The notes: generated from the letters alone by a model not told the origin. Numbered from the stretch's first letter, positions 35,601 to 43,639 are shown. The stretch: 64,000 nt of DNA from Macquaria australasica (GCA_005408345.1 SEMN01000087.1:1178001-1242000), one strand, 5' to 3'. Program-made: numbers and translations.

Positions 35601-37611
35601 GCTCTTCGAGTCAGAGTTCGTCCATATCGTTGCCATTTCCTTCACCTCTCTTATCCTGACTGAGCTGCTGATGGTGGCCCTGACCATTCAGACGTGGCAC
35701 TGGCTCATGATAGTCGGTGAGCTCCTGAGCTTGGCCTGCTACGTCGCTTCGCTCGTCTTCCTGCACGAGTTCATAGGTGAGTGAACACAAGCACACGTAC
35801 GTAAACTCATATTTCACCCGCACAGAAGGTGACTCTGAGCCTGCAGCGGCGTATTTCATCGAGACAAGAAAACAAATGCAGTCTGCATTTATTTCACTGC
35901 AGCCTGATTGATGTTATTGTGCTTTTGCCGACCTTGAAATACTACGTCAGCAGTAAGGGGGACCTGCTCATTCATATTATGCCTCTGGTGTACAATAAGC
36001 AGTGGTATGCTAGATATGAGGAAGGCTAAAGGTGAGTGCATTGACAAATTGTCCTGGTGTGGGCGAGGCTCAGGCATACTGTAGTGTCAAAGAGGAAATG
36101 CCAACAGTCCTGTTTCCTGTGGACTTAGGGTTAGGTTCATGTGTTTATCACAGTAAAGATAGAAACAGATTCGTAGCCATTAGAAGTCTGAAACATAGAC
36201 AACTTTTATAGCAGAAGGGTGTATTGTTAGTGTTTATATTACTCTATTACAGCCTGCATGTTGCCAGGCTGTTGGGCATTTATTTACTTGAGCTATCAAA
36301 AAAATAAGCCAATTTTAGTTGTGCCACATTAAGACTTGTGACATATACAATACTCTAACCGAGAGCTTTCCAAGCCTTTATTTTCAGCTTTATGTGGGGC
36401 GTGGAGCTCCATTTTTAGCGTACAATCTCGACCACTGAGGATCATGACTGGCATGTGGTCAAGTGTACCCTTTTTGGACACTTTTCCTCTCTCTTGAAGT
36501 CAGACTGGAATAGATTTTAAAGGCTATTCTTCTGTTGCATGTGCAGTTTACACACTTAATTGGACTTTTTCCAAGGAAATTTGTTTGGAACTGTCATAGG
36601 TTCATCTTTCTGTCTTCTGCATTCAAGGACTGATATGGTTCCACATCAGAGAGAAATTATATTTGAATTAATACTCACTTTTAACATGGGCAGTCTATAA
36701 CAGAGGGTTTCAAACTGTGAGACTAGGATCCCCAGGGGGGCACAGGAGAGGGGGGTGTGGAGGGAGAGATGTGAGGCAAGGATACTGTGTGAGGTGAAAG
36801 AGACAGGTGTATGCCGGTGCAAATAACGGGAAATTAGTTATTGTAGTTTGGACCGTCAGCAGTTGGGGCTGCAGCAGTGGCTCTCACACACAGCTTAGTC
36901 ATAACTCAGTCAAATCTGAACACAGACATGATACACATATTTTTAGATTCGATGTGACTTAATAAATGTCCATAAATCCACTTAGAAATCATATATCATA
37001 AATCATATAACCCCAGTTAACCCTGTTTTTAAGTTTCCTTCTGTACCAAAGTAATCCAGTGATAGTTGTCTGTACATCCATGAGTACACTGCAAACAGGA
37101 ACTGCTAATAGCTAATTCGGCATACTTTTAATAGTGCCCATTTGCAAAATGTAAACAAATATAGGCTACAAAAAATGGAGCTCAAGTTGTAGCCCGCAGC
37201 TAACTCGCTGTCTCTATGACAACATTATACTTCCTGTACTTCTTATATTTCCTGCAAAACTTAGAACATGATTATCAGGTCCATACCAAATGACATAAAA
37301 AGCCAGTACCAAAATTTTAAATGACTATTATTATTTAACAAAAAATGATTTGAGCTACAGTTAAAAAATTACATGAAAAAATCACTTTTTCCTCAGAACT
37401 GTTAAATGATGCTTAGAAATGTATGTCTGTATCCTACAACCTCATCCTGACCTTTGACCTTTCGTCTATGCCAGACGTATACTTCATCACCACAGTATCG
37501 TTCCTGTGGAAGGTGACTGTCATCACGCTGGTGAGCTGTCTGCCCCTTTACATCCTCAAGTACCTTCGCAGACGCTTCTCCCCGCCCAGCTACTCCAAGC
37601 TCACCTCTTAA
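4960..37611 (+). CDS. atp9a: P4-type ATPase ATP9A, complete, 28 coding exons
   Basis: The exons listed below sum to 3141 nt, or 1046 residues plus stop; human ATP9A is 1047 as I recall. All junctions are GT-AG with matching phases. Landmarks: actuator-domain DGET at 193-196, PISL in M4 at 344-347, phosphorylation-site DKTGT with Asp391, nucleotide-domain KGA at 567-569, TGDK at 676-679, hinge GDGGND at 783-788, and ten predicted membrane segments. P4-ATPases move phospholipids to the cytosolic leaflet using ATP. ATP9A belongs to the Neo1-like branch, acts on endosome and trans-Golgi membranes in recycling, and is reported not to need a CDC50 partner. The start is chosen because it gives the conserved [11 protein letters not shown]-terminus, with G at -3. 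Introns carry many transposon relics. Confidence 0.97.
5746..6012. mobile_element. MITE with perfect 26-bp terminal inverted repeats
   Basis: 5746-5771 begins TTTATTAGGTACACCTAGCT and is the exact reverse complement of 5987-6012. Similarity continues imperfectly inward (GCAGTC). The interior of about 215 bp is AT-rich and non-coding. It lies in atp9a intron 1 just past the CpG-rich part. Exact ends suggest a fairly young copy. Confidence 0.8.
7495..7639 (+). CDS. atp9a: atp9a coding exon 2
   Basis: A Cys-rich CCPWSRCCG stretch is followed by the conserved [20 protein letters not shown] and [12 protein letters not shown]. Acceptor CTCAG, donor GCG|GTTAGT, ends in phase 0. A C-rich run lies just past the donor. 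Confidence 0.95.
7908..8217. mobile_element. CGATTA-family repeat, copy A (forward)
   Basis: Starts near GCAACTATTTTCATTATCGA and ends near ATCGACTAATC...CAGCTC. The interior has the family core TTGTCCGACCAACAGT and the trailer GGCTGGTACCAGCAAATGTT. Intron 2 of atp9a. Non-coding. Confidence 0.7.
8553..8902. mobile_element. CGATTA-family repeat, copy B (reverse)
   Basis: Same family in reverse: GCAACAATTAGTCGATTTAA at the left, core ACTGTTGGTCGGACAAAAGA, right end AATGAAAATAATCGTTAGTA. Intron 2 of atp9a, about 340 bp from copy A in opposite orientation. Confidence 0.7.
9764..10077. mobile_element. CGATTA-family repeat, copy C (forward, degenerate)
   Basis: Left end GCTGCATCTAAAGATTATTT CATTATCGATG, right end AGACTAATCGACTAATTGTT. 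The middle has diverged. Intron 2 of atp9a. It seems to sit inside another AT-rich repeat (GATATATATCTATATCACGA at its right flank). Confidence 0.55.
10547..10660 (+). CDS. atp9a: atp9a coding exon 3 (membrane segment M1)
   Basis: Encodes residues 72-109: [20 protein letters not shown] and the loop to M2 ([10 protein letters not shown]). 114 nt in phase 0, donor TTG|GTACGT. Confidence 0.97.
10886..10994 (+). CDS. atp9a: atp9a coding exon 4 (M2 and start of actuator domain)
   Basis: Residues 110-146: M2 core [16 protein letters not shown], then [20 protein letters not shown]. Donor AGAG|GTAAAG, ends in phase 1. Confidence 0.97.
11425..11500. repeat. (AATC)n run with a LINE-like tail
   Basis: CAATCAATCAATCAATCA is followed by CTTTATTTGTATAGCACCTT, a phrase I recall as a frequent teleost interspersed-repeat end. 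The following 300 bp is A-rich with two near-identical AAAATAGATTTAAAAGCTAT segments. Intron 4 of atp9a. Confidence 0.5.
11868..12043. mobile_element. CGATTA-family repeat, copy D (forward, 5'-truncated)
   Basis: Begins at the family core TATTCGACCAACAGTCC and runs to ATAATCGACTTATCGTTGCA GCTC. The left third is missing. Intron 4 of atp9a. Confidence 0.65.
12711..12769 (+). CDS. atp9a: atp9a coding exon 5 (actuator domain)
   Basis: Residues 146-165, [20 protein letters not shown], part of the actuator beta-fold. Acceptor TTTCAG, donor AAG|GTTTGT. Confidence 0.96.
13652..13690 (+). repeat. G-rich tract with quadruplex potential
   Basis: Runs of five or more G separated by single T or A (AGGGGGTGGGGGTGGGGGTG and a further G8 run) lie about 60 bp before the acceptor of atp9a exon 6, on the transcribed-sense strand. 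Confidence 0.7.
13750..13801 (+). CDS. atp9a: atp9a coding exon 6 (actuator domain)
   Basis: Residues 166-183, [17 protein letters not shown], with the conserved VPAD turn. Donor AATG|GTAAAC. A 12-bp minisatellite begins about 45 bp downstream in the intron. Confidence 0.96.
13849..13956. repeat. Perfect minisatellite, nine copies of a 12-bp unit
   Basis: GCCTGGCTGGCT repeats nine times without a mismatch, with a degenerate partial unit before it (GGCCGGCT). It starts 47 bp after the donor of atp9a exon 6. The open frame through it (Ala-Trp-Leu-Ala repeats) is a by-product of the 12-nt period. Confidence 0.95.
14989..15083 (+). CDS. atp9a: atp9a coding exon 7 (DGET motif)
   Basis: Residues 183-214. 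Contains [24 protein letters not shown] (193-196) is the P4 dephosphorylation motif. Acceptor CTCCAG, donor GCC|GTGAGT. Confidence 0.97.
15646..16008. mobile_element. CGATTA-family repeat, copy E (reverse)
   Basis: Left end GGTTAGTCGATTAACCAGTT, core TTATTGGTCGGACAAAACAA, right end TTGTTCGTTGCAGCCC. Intron 7 of atp9a. Confidence 0.7.
16383..16463 (+). CDS. atp9a: atp9a coding exon 8
   Basis: Residues 215-241, [20 protein letters not shown] then FIGTFTR. 81 nt, phase 0 at both ends, donor AGG|GTGAGT. Confidence 0.97.
17127..17202 (+). CDS. atp9a: atp9a coding exon 9
   Basis: Residues 242-267, [20 protein letters not shown] then TVVAS. Acceptor TTACAG, donor TCTG|GTAAAT. Confidence 0.97.
17321..17339. 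repeat. (CA)n microsatellite
   Basis: About nine CA units in atp9a intron 9. Confidence 0.8.
17651..17727 (+). CDS. atp9a: atp9a coding exon 10
   Basis: Residues 267-292, [20 protein letters not shown] then SNPRHK, the end of the actuator region before M3. Acceptor CCCCAG, donor AAG|GTACAG. Confidence 0.97.
17957..18117 (+). CDS. atp9a: atp9a coding exon 11 (M3 and M4)
   Basis: Residues 293-346. M3 is [17 protein letters not shown]4 runs into VPIS, where the P4-specific PISL motif is split by the next intron. Donor ATTAG|GTGCGA. Confidence 0.97.
18220..18362 (+). CDS. atp9a: atp9a coding exon 12 (catalytic aspartate)
   Basis: Residues 346-394. Ends [10 protein letters not shown]; Asp391 of DKTGT is the residue phosphorylated during the transport cycle. 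Acceptor ATGCAG, donor ACAG|GTTAGA. Confidence 0.97.
19204..19316 (+). CDS. atp9a: atp9a coding exon 13
   Basis: Residues 394-431. Completes DKTGT and continues [20 protein letters not shown] into the nucleotide-binding domain. Acceptor CCAG, donor CAG|GTAAAA. Confidence 0.97.
20052..20261 (+). CDS. atp9a: atp9a coding exon 14 (nucleotide-binding domain)
   Basis: Residues 432-501. A variable start ([18 protein letters not shown]) is followed by [19 protein letters not shown] and [10 protein letters not shown]. The start is fixed by acceptor TTCAG and phase 0. Donor GAG|GTATGA. Confidence 0.95.
20505..21290. mobile_element. TTAAAG-CCCC repeat family, copy 1, carrying a nested insertion
   Basis: The left end reads TTAAAGCCCCCTTCCAGTC and the right end GGGGATCTTTAAC, an imperfect inverted repeat. 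The middle (CTTGAAGCCTCCAGTGCTCG, AGCAGTTAAACTTTTGAAAA) matches a second copy at 42647-43290. A different element interrupts it at 20533-20832. Intron 14 of atp9a. Confidence 0.6.
20533..20832. mobile_element. hAT-like MITE nested inside another repeat
   Basis: Ends CAGGGTTTGTAC and GTACGAACCCTG are inverted repeats with one mismatch; CAGGG termini are usual in hAT elements. The 300-bp interior has several CTTGAAA/AAGGGCTTGAAA phrases and no coding capacity. I could not fix the 8-bp target duplication. Confidence 0.6.
23199..23360 (+). CDS. atp9a: atp9a coding exon 15 (nucleotide-binding domain)
   Basis: Residues 502-555. Opens [20 protein letters not shown] and ends [15 protein letters not shown]. 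Its second codon is Ser where I recall Ala in mammals (PDEVALV). Donor CGA|GTGAGT. Confidence 0.97.
23907..23999 (+). CDS. atp9a: atp9a coding exon 16 (KGA motif)
   Basis: Residues 556-586, [20 protein letters not shown] then [14 protein letters not shown] (567-569) lines the ATP pocket. Donor GAG|GTAGAT. Confidence 0.97.
24133..24216 (+). CDS. atp9a: atp9a coding exon 17
   Basis: Residues 587-614, [20 protein letters not shown] then EEQYQDFE. Acceptor TTCTAG, donor GAG|GTAAGC. Confidence 0.97.
25132..25302 (+). CDS. atp9a: atp9a coding exon 18
   Basis: Residues 615-671, [20 protein letters not shown] through [11 protein letters not shown] to RNAGIK. The 3' boundary is set by the phase and start of exon 19. 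The donor is the weak AAG|GTCTGG; reading through it gives a TAG after 12 more codons. Confidence 0.93.
25541..26088. mobile_element. MITE with imperfect inverted ends (TTAAAGGG...TTCACCCAAA)
   Basis: Left TTAAAGGGTCATTTCACCCA and right (reverse complement) TTAAATGGTTGATTCACCCA are imperfect inverted repeats. Inward, CTGTGAGCAGC and GAGCAGCTGAAAT-type arms also pair. Intron 18 of atp9a. Confidence 0.6.
26465..26563 (+). CDS. atp9a: atp9a coding exon 19 (TGDK motif)
   Basis: Residues 672-704, [20 protein letters not shown] then [17 protein letters not shown] (676-679) is a P-type ATPase phosphorylation-domain motif. Acceptor GTGTAG, donor CCC|GTAAGT. Confidence 0.97.
27372..27690. mobile_element. 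MITE with long imperfect inverted repeats
   Basis: The left arm contains AAGCATTTGTAAGCACTACA and AATGGTTTATAACAC. The right arm holds their reverse complements (GTGTTATAAACCATT, AGCTTACAAATGCT). Arms are about 90 bp. Intron 19 of atp9a. Confidence 0.65.
27720..28410. repeat. AT-rich dispersed repeat, copy 1
   Basis: Shares phrases with 29440-29745, including TTCAGTGGAA/TTCAGTAGAA, TTGAACATCAAT and TTCAG(T/C)CATACCA(T/C)CCAGCC. It contains GATATAGG/GATACGATTATATCATG motifs. Family not named. Intron 19 of atp9a. Confidence 0.4.
28620..28709 (+). CDS. atp9a: atp9a coding exon 20
   Basis: Residues 705-734, [20 protein letters not shown] then [10 protein letters not shown]. 90 nt, phase 0, acceptor CATAG, donor GAG|GTAAGC. 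Confidence 0.97.
28981..29125 (+). CDS. atp9a: atp9a coding exon 21
   Basis: Residues 735-783, containing [20 protein letters not shown] then [12 protein letters not shown]. Acceptor TTGCAG, donor GTAG|GTGAGT. Confidence 0.97.
29440..29745. repeat. AT-rich dispersed repeat, copy 2
   Basis: Shorter relative of 27720-28410, ending CAGCCATACCACCCAGCC. Intron 21 of atp9a. Confidence 0.4.
29941..30005 (+). CDS. atp9a: atp9a coding exon 22 (hinge motif)
   Basis: Residues 783-804, [20 protein letters not shown] then GK. GDGxND is the conserved Mg-binding hinge motif. Acceptor CTTAG, donor AAA|GTAAGA. Confidence 0.97.
30362..30690. mobile_element. TTAGCTTAGC-family repeat, copy 1, with an internal hairpin
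   Basis: GAGAAGATCGATACCACTCC, then TTAGCTTAGCATAAAGACTG and GGAAACAGGGGGAAACTG, shared with 45145-45370 and 63526-63927. At its right, GGTTATGTGTGGAAATATTT (from 30574) pairs with the inverted 30650-30677. Intron 22 of atp9a. Confidence 0.6.
30768..31070. mobile_element. CGATTA-family repeat, copy F (reverse)
   Basis: Left end GCTGAAACGATTAGTCGATC, core AGTTGGTTGGACACAGC, right end GAATAATCGATAATGAAAAG then GTTGCAGCC. Lies 78 bp after the preceding repeat in intron 22 of atp9a. Confidence 0.7.
31337..31492 (+). CDS. atp9a: atp9a coding exon 23 (lead-in to M5)
   Basis: Residues 805-856, [20 protein letters not shown] through [20 protein letters not shown] to M5. Acceptor GACAG, donor CAG|GTACAG. 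Confidence 0.97.
32577..32593. repeat. (CA)n microsatellite in a C-rich stretch
   Basis: About eight CA units inside a C-rich segment (32560-32660) of atp9a intron 23. Confidence 0.7.
33073..33137 (+). CDS. atp9a: atp9a coding exon 24 (M5/M6)
   Basis: Residues 857-878, [20 protein letters not shown] then IG. Donor GG|GTGAGA leaves two bases. Acceptor CCCCAG. Confidence 0.96.
33371..33479 (+). CDS. atp9a: atp9a coding exon 25 (M6)
   Basis: Residues 878-914, [20 protein letters not shown] then [16 protein letters not shown]. Acceptor TTTCAG, donor AAG|GTATTT. Confidence 0.97.
33596..33653 (+). CDS. atp9a: atp9a coding exon 26 (M7)
   Basis: Residues 915-934, [19 protein letters not shown] plus the first base of Gly934. 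Acceptor CACAG, donor CAAG|GTAAGG. Confidence 0.97.
34881..34900. repeat. (GT)10 microsatellite
   Basis: Ten perfect GT units in atp9a intron 26. Confidence 0.9.
35573..35776 (+). CDS. atp9a: atp9a coding exon 27 (M7 end, M8, M9)
   Basis: Residues 934-1002, from [20 protein letters not shown] through the M8 core [11 protein letters not shown] and M9 core [14 protein letters not shown] to HEFI. Acceptor CCACAG, donor ATAG|GTGAGT. Confidence 0.97.
37475..37611 (+). CDS. atp9a: atp9a coding exon 28 (M10 and C-terminus)
   Basis: Residues 1002-1046, [20 protein letters not shown] through M10 to the basic tail [16 protein letters not shown] and TAA. The exact conserved C-terminus supports an intact gene. 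Confidence 0.97.
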
Positions 37612-39345
37612 AGACTTGACAGGAGCCTCCGGGCCTCATTTACTGCGGGAAAAAAACAGAAAGGAGTCCCCCTGTCTTCATCCAGCAGAGCCTGCGCTTA
37701 GACCAGAAAGTCAAACATGGATTCATTCCCCTTAATTTGTTCTGAAAAGTCACCTGAAAGACGGACAATTCTGTCAGGGACAGGTGGTTTGCTGAGAGGG
37801 AGAGTTTGTGTTGAAAAGCAGTGTTACTTGCTACACGTGTTTGATGCAAAGACTAACTGATGCCGTCTCTGTGTGGAGAACAACTGCAGTGAATTGTTGG
37901 TTGAGTTAGTTTAACCGACGTACTTGTTGTCAGCTGTCCTCTCAGAATTATGTAAAAAGTCCTGAACACAAATGTAAATAACACGCGTATGTAATAAATT
38001 AAGGCACAAAATCAGTTCAGTAAATAATGCAGGTCCAGTTTGTTTTATAATGTCAAAAATGACATCAAGGAAAGTAACTGAAAAAGCTGGTTGTCTCTCA
38101 CTCAGTTCTGTAGATTTGGGCTGGAAACAGATTTTCTCTAATTTCCAGTTCCATCTGAAATAGTAAAGCCATTTTTATTGTTAGACGCTGAAATTGACGT
38201 AGCATTCTCACTCAGGACCTGATTCACACTCTCCTTAAACAGTGATTTCTAAATGGAGTTTGAGTATATGAATTATATGGTAAAAAAAAGTTTACAGGCT
38301 AGACTTTGCATAAAACACACGTCTGCAAGTTTGTGTATTTGTTTATGCGTCACCACGATGCTACAGCCCGACACGGCGGAGGTGGTGTGGTTGTTTATTT
38401 TAGCATGACCTGTGGTGTCTGATGTTAAATCTGCCTTTGTCTCTTTGTGTGGACCCTGAGTTGTTAGTGTTTGTGGAGCGCGGTCAAAACAGCCACAAAG
38501 GAGTGTTGGTTATTTGCAGCCGAAAAACCTTCCGCCGGGGCTCCGGACAGTCTGTGCGTCCGCAAGGGAATGTGCAGCCTCTCATGTGGCTGCTCGGAAG
38601 GCCAGCACCGGCCACGCTTCAGCATTGCATGATGACTCACTGTAACAGTGACCTAAAGCCATAACTGAAAATACCCCGGTGACCGACGTCCCCTTTCATG
38701 TCGTCTAATCCCGGGCCCCCTCACTTCTACTAACCTCCACAGTTCAGATGTGATAGAAAAAAGGGATCAAATCACCTCTCCTCAGTCAAACACAGTGTGA
38801 ACATTGTCAATAAGTATTACTACTTCACATTGAGAGAAAAAACTGTTATGATACCACACTCCTCATATTTCATTTCACTAGTGGTGTGATAGTGGAGATA
38901 CTGTAAATAATCAGCAACTAACTGAATAACATGACCACACTGTCACTTATTTCAGATCAGTTCAAAATATTATTTCAGTTAAGTTGTAAAAATAAAACTT
39001 TTCTCATGTGAGTTGATGAATCTTAATGTGTCAAACAGAGGGTCCAGGGTGCCATAAGTAATCATTTCAATAATGTGTTGAACTAAAATTTTAATCCCCA
39101 CTGAATTCAGCAAGCTGTTTGCACAGAATTTTGTTTTGTACAACTGATTGTTATATTTTTATGTTGTAATACAATTGCAAAAACATAATTGACGCTGAAA
39201 TGGATTTGGTTGCTTGTAAATAACTTTTTATTTATTAACATGTTTTATTTAATGGTGTTGATTGCACTCAAGTGAGCAGAACAAAAAGGGAGAATTGTGT
39301 TGATGTTGTGATGATTAATAAATCTCCTGTTTTCTTTTCTTGTGC
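37612..39345 (+). other. atp9a: atp9a 3' untranslated region (extent inferred)
   Basis: Non-coding sequence after the stop, with AATAAA at 37993-37998, 38991-38996 and 39317-39322. The last is followed within 30 bp by a GT-rich element (TGTGCCGTTGTTTC), the best-formed 3' end. Several transcript lengths are possible. Confidence 0.55.
39317..39322 (+). other. Best candidate atp9a polyadenylation signal
   Basis: AATAAA with a downstream GT-rich stretch about 15-30 nt away. Upstream alternatives are at 37993 and 38991. Confidence 0.5.
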
Positions 39346-42300
39346 CGTTGTTTCTTCCACGTGATAATAAAAAAAAAAAAGTCTTCATGTCCAAACATCT
39401 TAAAGGATAAGGCTGGTGTTATTTTATATTTTTCTTATTGGCAACAAATCTCAGGAAAAAGACCCACTTTGATGTGTTATTCTGTGTCTCAATACTTGCC
39501 GATCTTTCTACCTTATCTGTAGCACTCAGCCCCAAGCCCATTCATTAAAGAAGAAAATCTTTAAGAGCAGGTTACAAATATGTAGTTGTTTTTTTTTTTT
39601 TTTAAAGGCTCAGTAATCTCCTAAAACAGCGGGGCACTGTAGTTTTTAACAAACGTTACTCCAACAGGAGTAAATAGGGCATTTGTTGGGGACTACTTTC
39701 AGCTGCGGATTAATACACATTTTGTGCTCTAGTGAGTATTTGGGGCAGCAGAATGGTCTTTATGGGATTTGTTGAAAAACAAAATATCACCAGACTCATC
39801 CTTTAAGAGGCCAAAAAATAACTGAGGAAAACAATTTTTAAAATAGAGCCACATGATAGGTATAATGAGATTTTTGCAATGGTCTGAAGGACTTTGACGT
39901 CATTTTGAGGTTTCATGAATAAAAATTGTGAAACAGCCACAAAATGTAATAATGGAGCTTAATGTGGCTTAATGACCATTTTGTGAATGATAAAAGTGGA
40001 ACCAGTTGAGCTTAATGTGGCCTATCGTGGCTCAGTGGCCTCAAACTCAAGTCAGAATGAAATTAAAACCAAGAGTACCCCGTGATGTGGCCATAGACAT
40101 GTGCTGCGATGAAAATATCAAGTAAAAAAGAAAACTGATTTGTGTGAATGAAACAAACAGTGATGCTTTTCTTTTCCCAGGGCTCTCCTCTTACATGGAA
40201 ACTGAATTTGGACTGAAGCTACAGTTTGTATGCAAGAACAATTATGGTTATTATGGTTGTGTTCCATTGCAGTCCAGTTTCTGATGAGGTGTGAGTTACA
40301 CAGGACATACAGGCAGATTGAGGAGCCTGGGTGTTTGGCACTCTCTCACCAGAGGAGGGAGTCCCTGATGCCCGGAGATGCTGTTGTGTTTTCACTCTCC
40401 TTCACTACATGTCTCAGGTAATCCACAAGCTCAAACTTTGACATTAAACATGTTCAGGAATCAAGAAAGCAAAGTAGTGCAACACAAAATGGTGCATTAC
40501 TTCATTAGACATTAAGGAAGTCTTTATTAAATCACTATTCATTAACTCCACGGAAAACATGTCGTCCTTCTTTGAAATCAATGTCCACGCTTAGTTTGAG
40601 TTTAAGTTTTCAGAAGGAGCTTTGTTAATTATCCATGTAGGTTACAGGTTATAAAAGTGTTGAAGCTTACATGGCGTTTCAGCCCAGAGATGGTTTTAGT
40701 TGGACTCGATCCTCCGTCATAAATTCTTTTCCTTTTTTTAACGTGCAATGAAGCACCTCAGTACTGCATGTTCAAATTAAAACTACAGTGTATGCCCAAC
40801 ATTTTTTTTTCTTGTTCCATTGGCCAAATGCGTAAGTTATACCATTAAAAGAAACCATTTAACTTAATCAGTCCCATGAAAAGTGAAATTCCACTCCAGA
40901 ATCAACAGAGCTTGCCTGCTAACCTTAACATTCGTGGTCTTTCCTCCTCTCTTGAAGCCAGCTATGGAGCCCATGCTGGTCCACTGCCAAATCCACAATC
41001 CAATCAGAGTCAAAGTACATTTTGAAATTTACTTTGCAGTTTACAAGGTTTGGGTTTTCGGGGCTTAAAAAAAGAGGTAAGCTTGCAGCTGTTATGTAAC
41101 ATATCCAGGCTAATTATCACAAGGTTGGTGCATTTTATCTTTGGCACTTCACGACTAGGAATTTGTTTCCAGCTTGGAAACATCTTACATGCTGCTCCCA
41201 ATGGAACAGTGCAAGAGAGACTACCATGAATGTGCTACAGAATATACCACAAACTGTGACAGGGTCCTGACTGGAGAGGTTAATACAAATGGAACCATGT
41301 GGGATCCATATCCAACCTTCAGGCCAAGGTGACCACATCAACGAGGTCGCTGGGCCGTCGCCAGAAAACACTGAACTGCACAGTTTGGGCCCGAGGTCAG
41401 CTGTGCTTCTGTGTCACATCCGATTGGTTTAAGGCCTAATGAACTAACTCGCAATAACTCAGTAAATTTTGCATAATGCTATATGCCACATTAAATGTGT
41501 CTGCTGAGATGCAGTGAGCTGTTTTGAAATAACAGAAACCCTTGATGGATGATTTGGAATGACACCAAATAATGAACAAGCTAGTGCAGATGAATTGTTT
41601 ACTACACACTGTTATTGCGCTGTGTAAACAGTGGATTTTGGCAATGACAGACCCCTCACAGAAACATTGCAAAGCATGAACACACACCCTCCTCTGACAC
41701 TATTTATAGCTCTGTGGGCCTGGAATGCTTTGATTTGTCTTAGCACCCTTGACTGTTAAAAAAGGGCTGCAGATGTGTTTCCCTCCCTCTCCGCAGTGAT
41801 CTCTAATGACACTGGTTAATGCCTCCCAAAACAAGTGAACGAAACTGCCCAAATCACTTTAAGACTGACTGGATTAAATACATTTTTTCAACTGGTCCAA
41901 CGAGTGATTAATTGTGATTGTTGAGGCTGAACAGTCAGTTGTTATGAATGAAGATGCAATGGGAGGAGTGAGTTTTTCTTTCAGCTGAAGTCCTGAATAC
42001 GTTTGTTCCGCTTTGTTTTGACTACCAAATATTGACTTTTTTGCCTCCATATTGTGCTGATAATAGATACAGAGAGATGTTAAAGTTGTGAAATACTGTA
42101 AGGTGGAATTGGAAACCTGAACAAGACAGAAAATAGTGTCGACGAGAGAGAGGAGGGGGTTGATATTTTTTCATAGGATTTCATAATGCTGCGCTCAAAA
42201 GGGAAAAATCCATGAGCTCGTCCGCCACTTTTCCACTGGACTTAAGACACATGAATTCTTTCTACAAACATTCACGTATCAATCAGAATCCTGTTACATA

Positions 42301-42640
42301 ACGAGGCAGTTTCATCCAGCGTGGATGTATGTAGTTTCCATGTTGATGGAACATATTAGTTCATTCGTAGCAATTCGGAAAAAGAAGGAAAATGTTTTCC
42401 AGGGATCTGAAGTTGTGGCAGGAAGGAAATAAGATTCCTTATTGCACAACGACATGCCAGCCCTGCACCCCAACTGAAATCCTGTCAGTAGCGGTCTCAG
42501 CAGCTGCAGCGCTGCTTGTCCAACATCTATTGATAATTATGAAACACAGCCTAATAAAATTAGGCTGCTTCATCATTAAAGGACAATCCACACATTCTTG
42601 GATTGTGTGCTACACTCTTTTAAAGCAGCCTATTTTTAAA
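39346..42640. other. Intergenic DNA between atp9a and nfatc2, no gene seen
   Basis: No splice-consistent open frame, tRNA-like or recognisable repeat structure. There are two short homopolymer runs (A at 39369, T at 39590). Regulatory elements may exist but cannot be picked out without alignment. Confidence 0.5.
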
Positions 42641-42646
42641 TCCATA

Positions 42647-43290
42647 ATATTAAAGTCCCCCTCCAATCAAAAATGAGTTTACTTATTGTTAATTCACTTG
42701 GATCTGCTGAAGAGGGAAAGTTTATCTGTGCTCACCTTAAATATAAGCAGGATTTTGTGACACCACAAAGTTTGGAATCATCATCATGCCAATCATGGTC
42801 GTATGTGCAGCAAGTGTGATGTGGAAACTTGAAACCTCCAGTGCACATGCACCCAGAAAGCACTTAAATTCAGCAGGAGACATCTTCAGCAGTTAAACTT
42901 CCATCCTTCCATCCACTGTCTTCCGCTTATCCTGGGCCGGGTCACCGTGGCAGCAGGCTAAGCAGGGTTGTCCAGGCGTCCCTCTCCCCAGCAACGCTTT
43001 CCAGCTCCTCCTGGGAGATCCCAAGGCGCTCCCAGACCAGATGAGATATATAATCCCTCAGGCATGTTCTGGGTCTACCCCGGGGTCTCCTACCAATTGG
43101 ACATGCCTGGAAAACCTCTAACGGGAGGCGTCCAGGAGGCGTCCTGATCAGATGCCTGAACCACCTCAACTGGCTCCTTTCAATGCAAAGGAGCAGTGGC
43201 TACTCCGAGCTCCCTCCAGATGTCTGAGCTCCTAACCCTAAACTTTTAAAATGAAAAATATTTGCCTAGTGGTAGACCTGGGATCTTTAA
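42647..43290. mobile_element. TTAAAG-CCCC repeat family, copy 2, interrupted by a retrotransposon fragment
   Basis: TTAAAGTCCCCCTCCAATC at the left, AAACTTGAAACCTCCAGTGC in the middle and GGGATCTTTAAC at the right match copy 1 at 20505-21290. It is split by 42901-43238, with the target sequence TAAACTT duplicated on both sides. Confidence 0.65.
42901..43238 (-). mobile_element. Truncated non-LTR retrotransposon 3' fragment
   Basis: Flanked by TAAACTT at 42894-42900 and 43239-43245, a 7-bp target duplication. The minus strand 43169-42942 still reads as about 75 residues (RWFRHLIRTPPGRLPLEVFQ, then GRRPRGRPRTCLRDYI) resembling the C-terminal tail commonly found at the end of teleost LINE polyproteins. 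Only the tail remains, so it cannot move by itself. Confidence 0.7.
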
Positions 43291-43517
43291 CGAGGAAGAA
43301 GCTTTTGAGAATTTTTAACTTTTGGTTAAAAAAAAACCCATATCAGACACAGTTTATTATTTGAAGGAAAAGTTCGACATTTTGGGAAATGCGCTTATTA
43401 CGTTTCACGGCTGTAGCATCATTTAGCGTAGGCCTACGGACATGAGAGTAGTATCAGTCTTCTCATGTATGAAGGCATTTTTAACCACCTTAACTAAGTG
43501 GTTTTTTAGTTGTGACA

Positions 43518-43631
43518 GACAAACTGTCCAGGGTGTACCCTGCTGCTCACCCAGTGCATGCTGGGATTTGTCTCCAGCTCCCCTTAACTCTGAATGGGAT
43601 AAGCGGTATAGAAAATGGCTGAATAGATGAG
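43518..43631. mobile_element. Old interspersed-repeat tail (CCAGGGTGTACCC ... GGATAAGCGG)
   Basis: AAACTGTCCAGGGTGTACCC, TGCATGCTGGGATTTGTCTC and GGGATAAGCGGTATAGAAAA match the tail of a widespread fish repeat I recall. Non-coding and diverged. Confidence 0.55.
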
Positions 43632-43639
43632 TGCTTTAC

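Noticed and set aside
36700..36800. G-rich segment after a CAAACTGTGAGAC phrase as a named repeat
   Set aside because: It faintly resembles a teleost repeat with GGGGGGCACA, but ends and inverted repeats could not be found, so it was not annotated.
42942..43169. Minus-strand open frame as a functional gene
   Set aside because: It is the surviving tail of a 5'-truncated retrotransposon with a target duplication, not a host gene.
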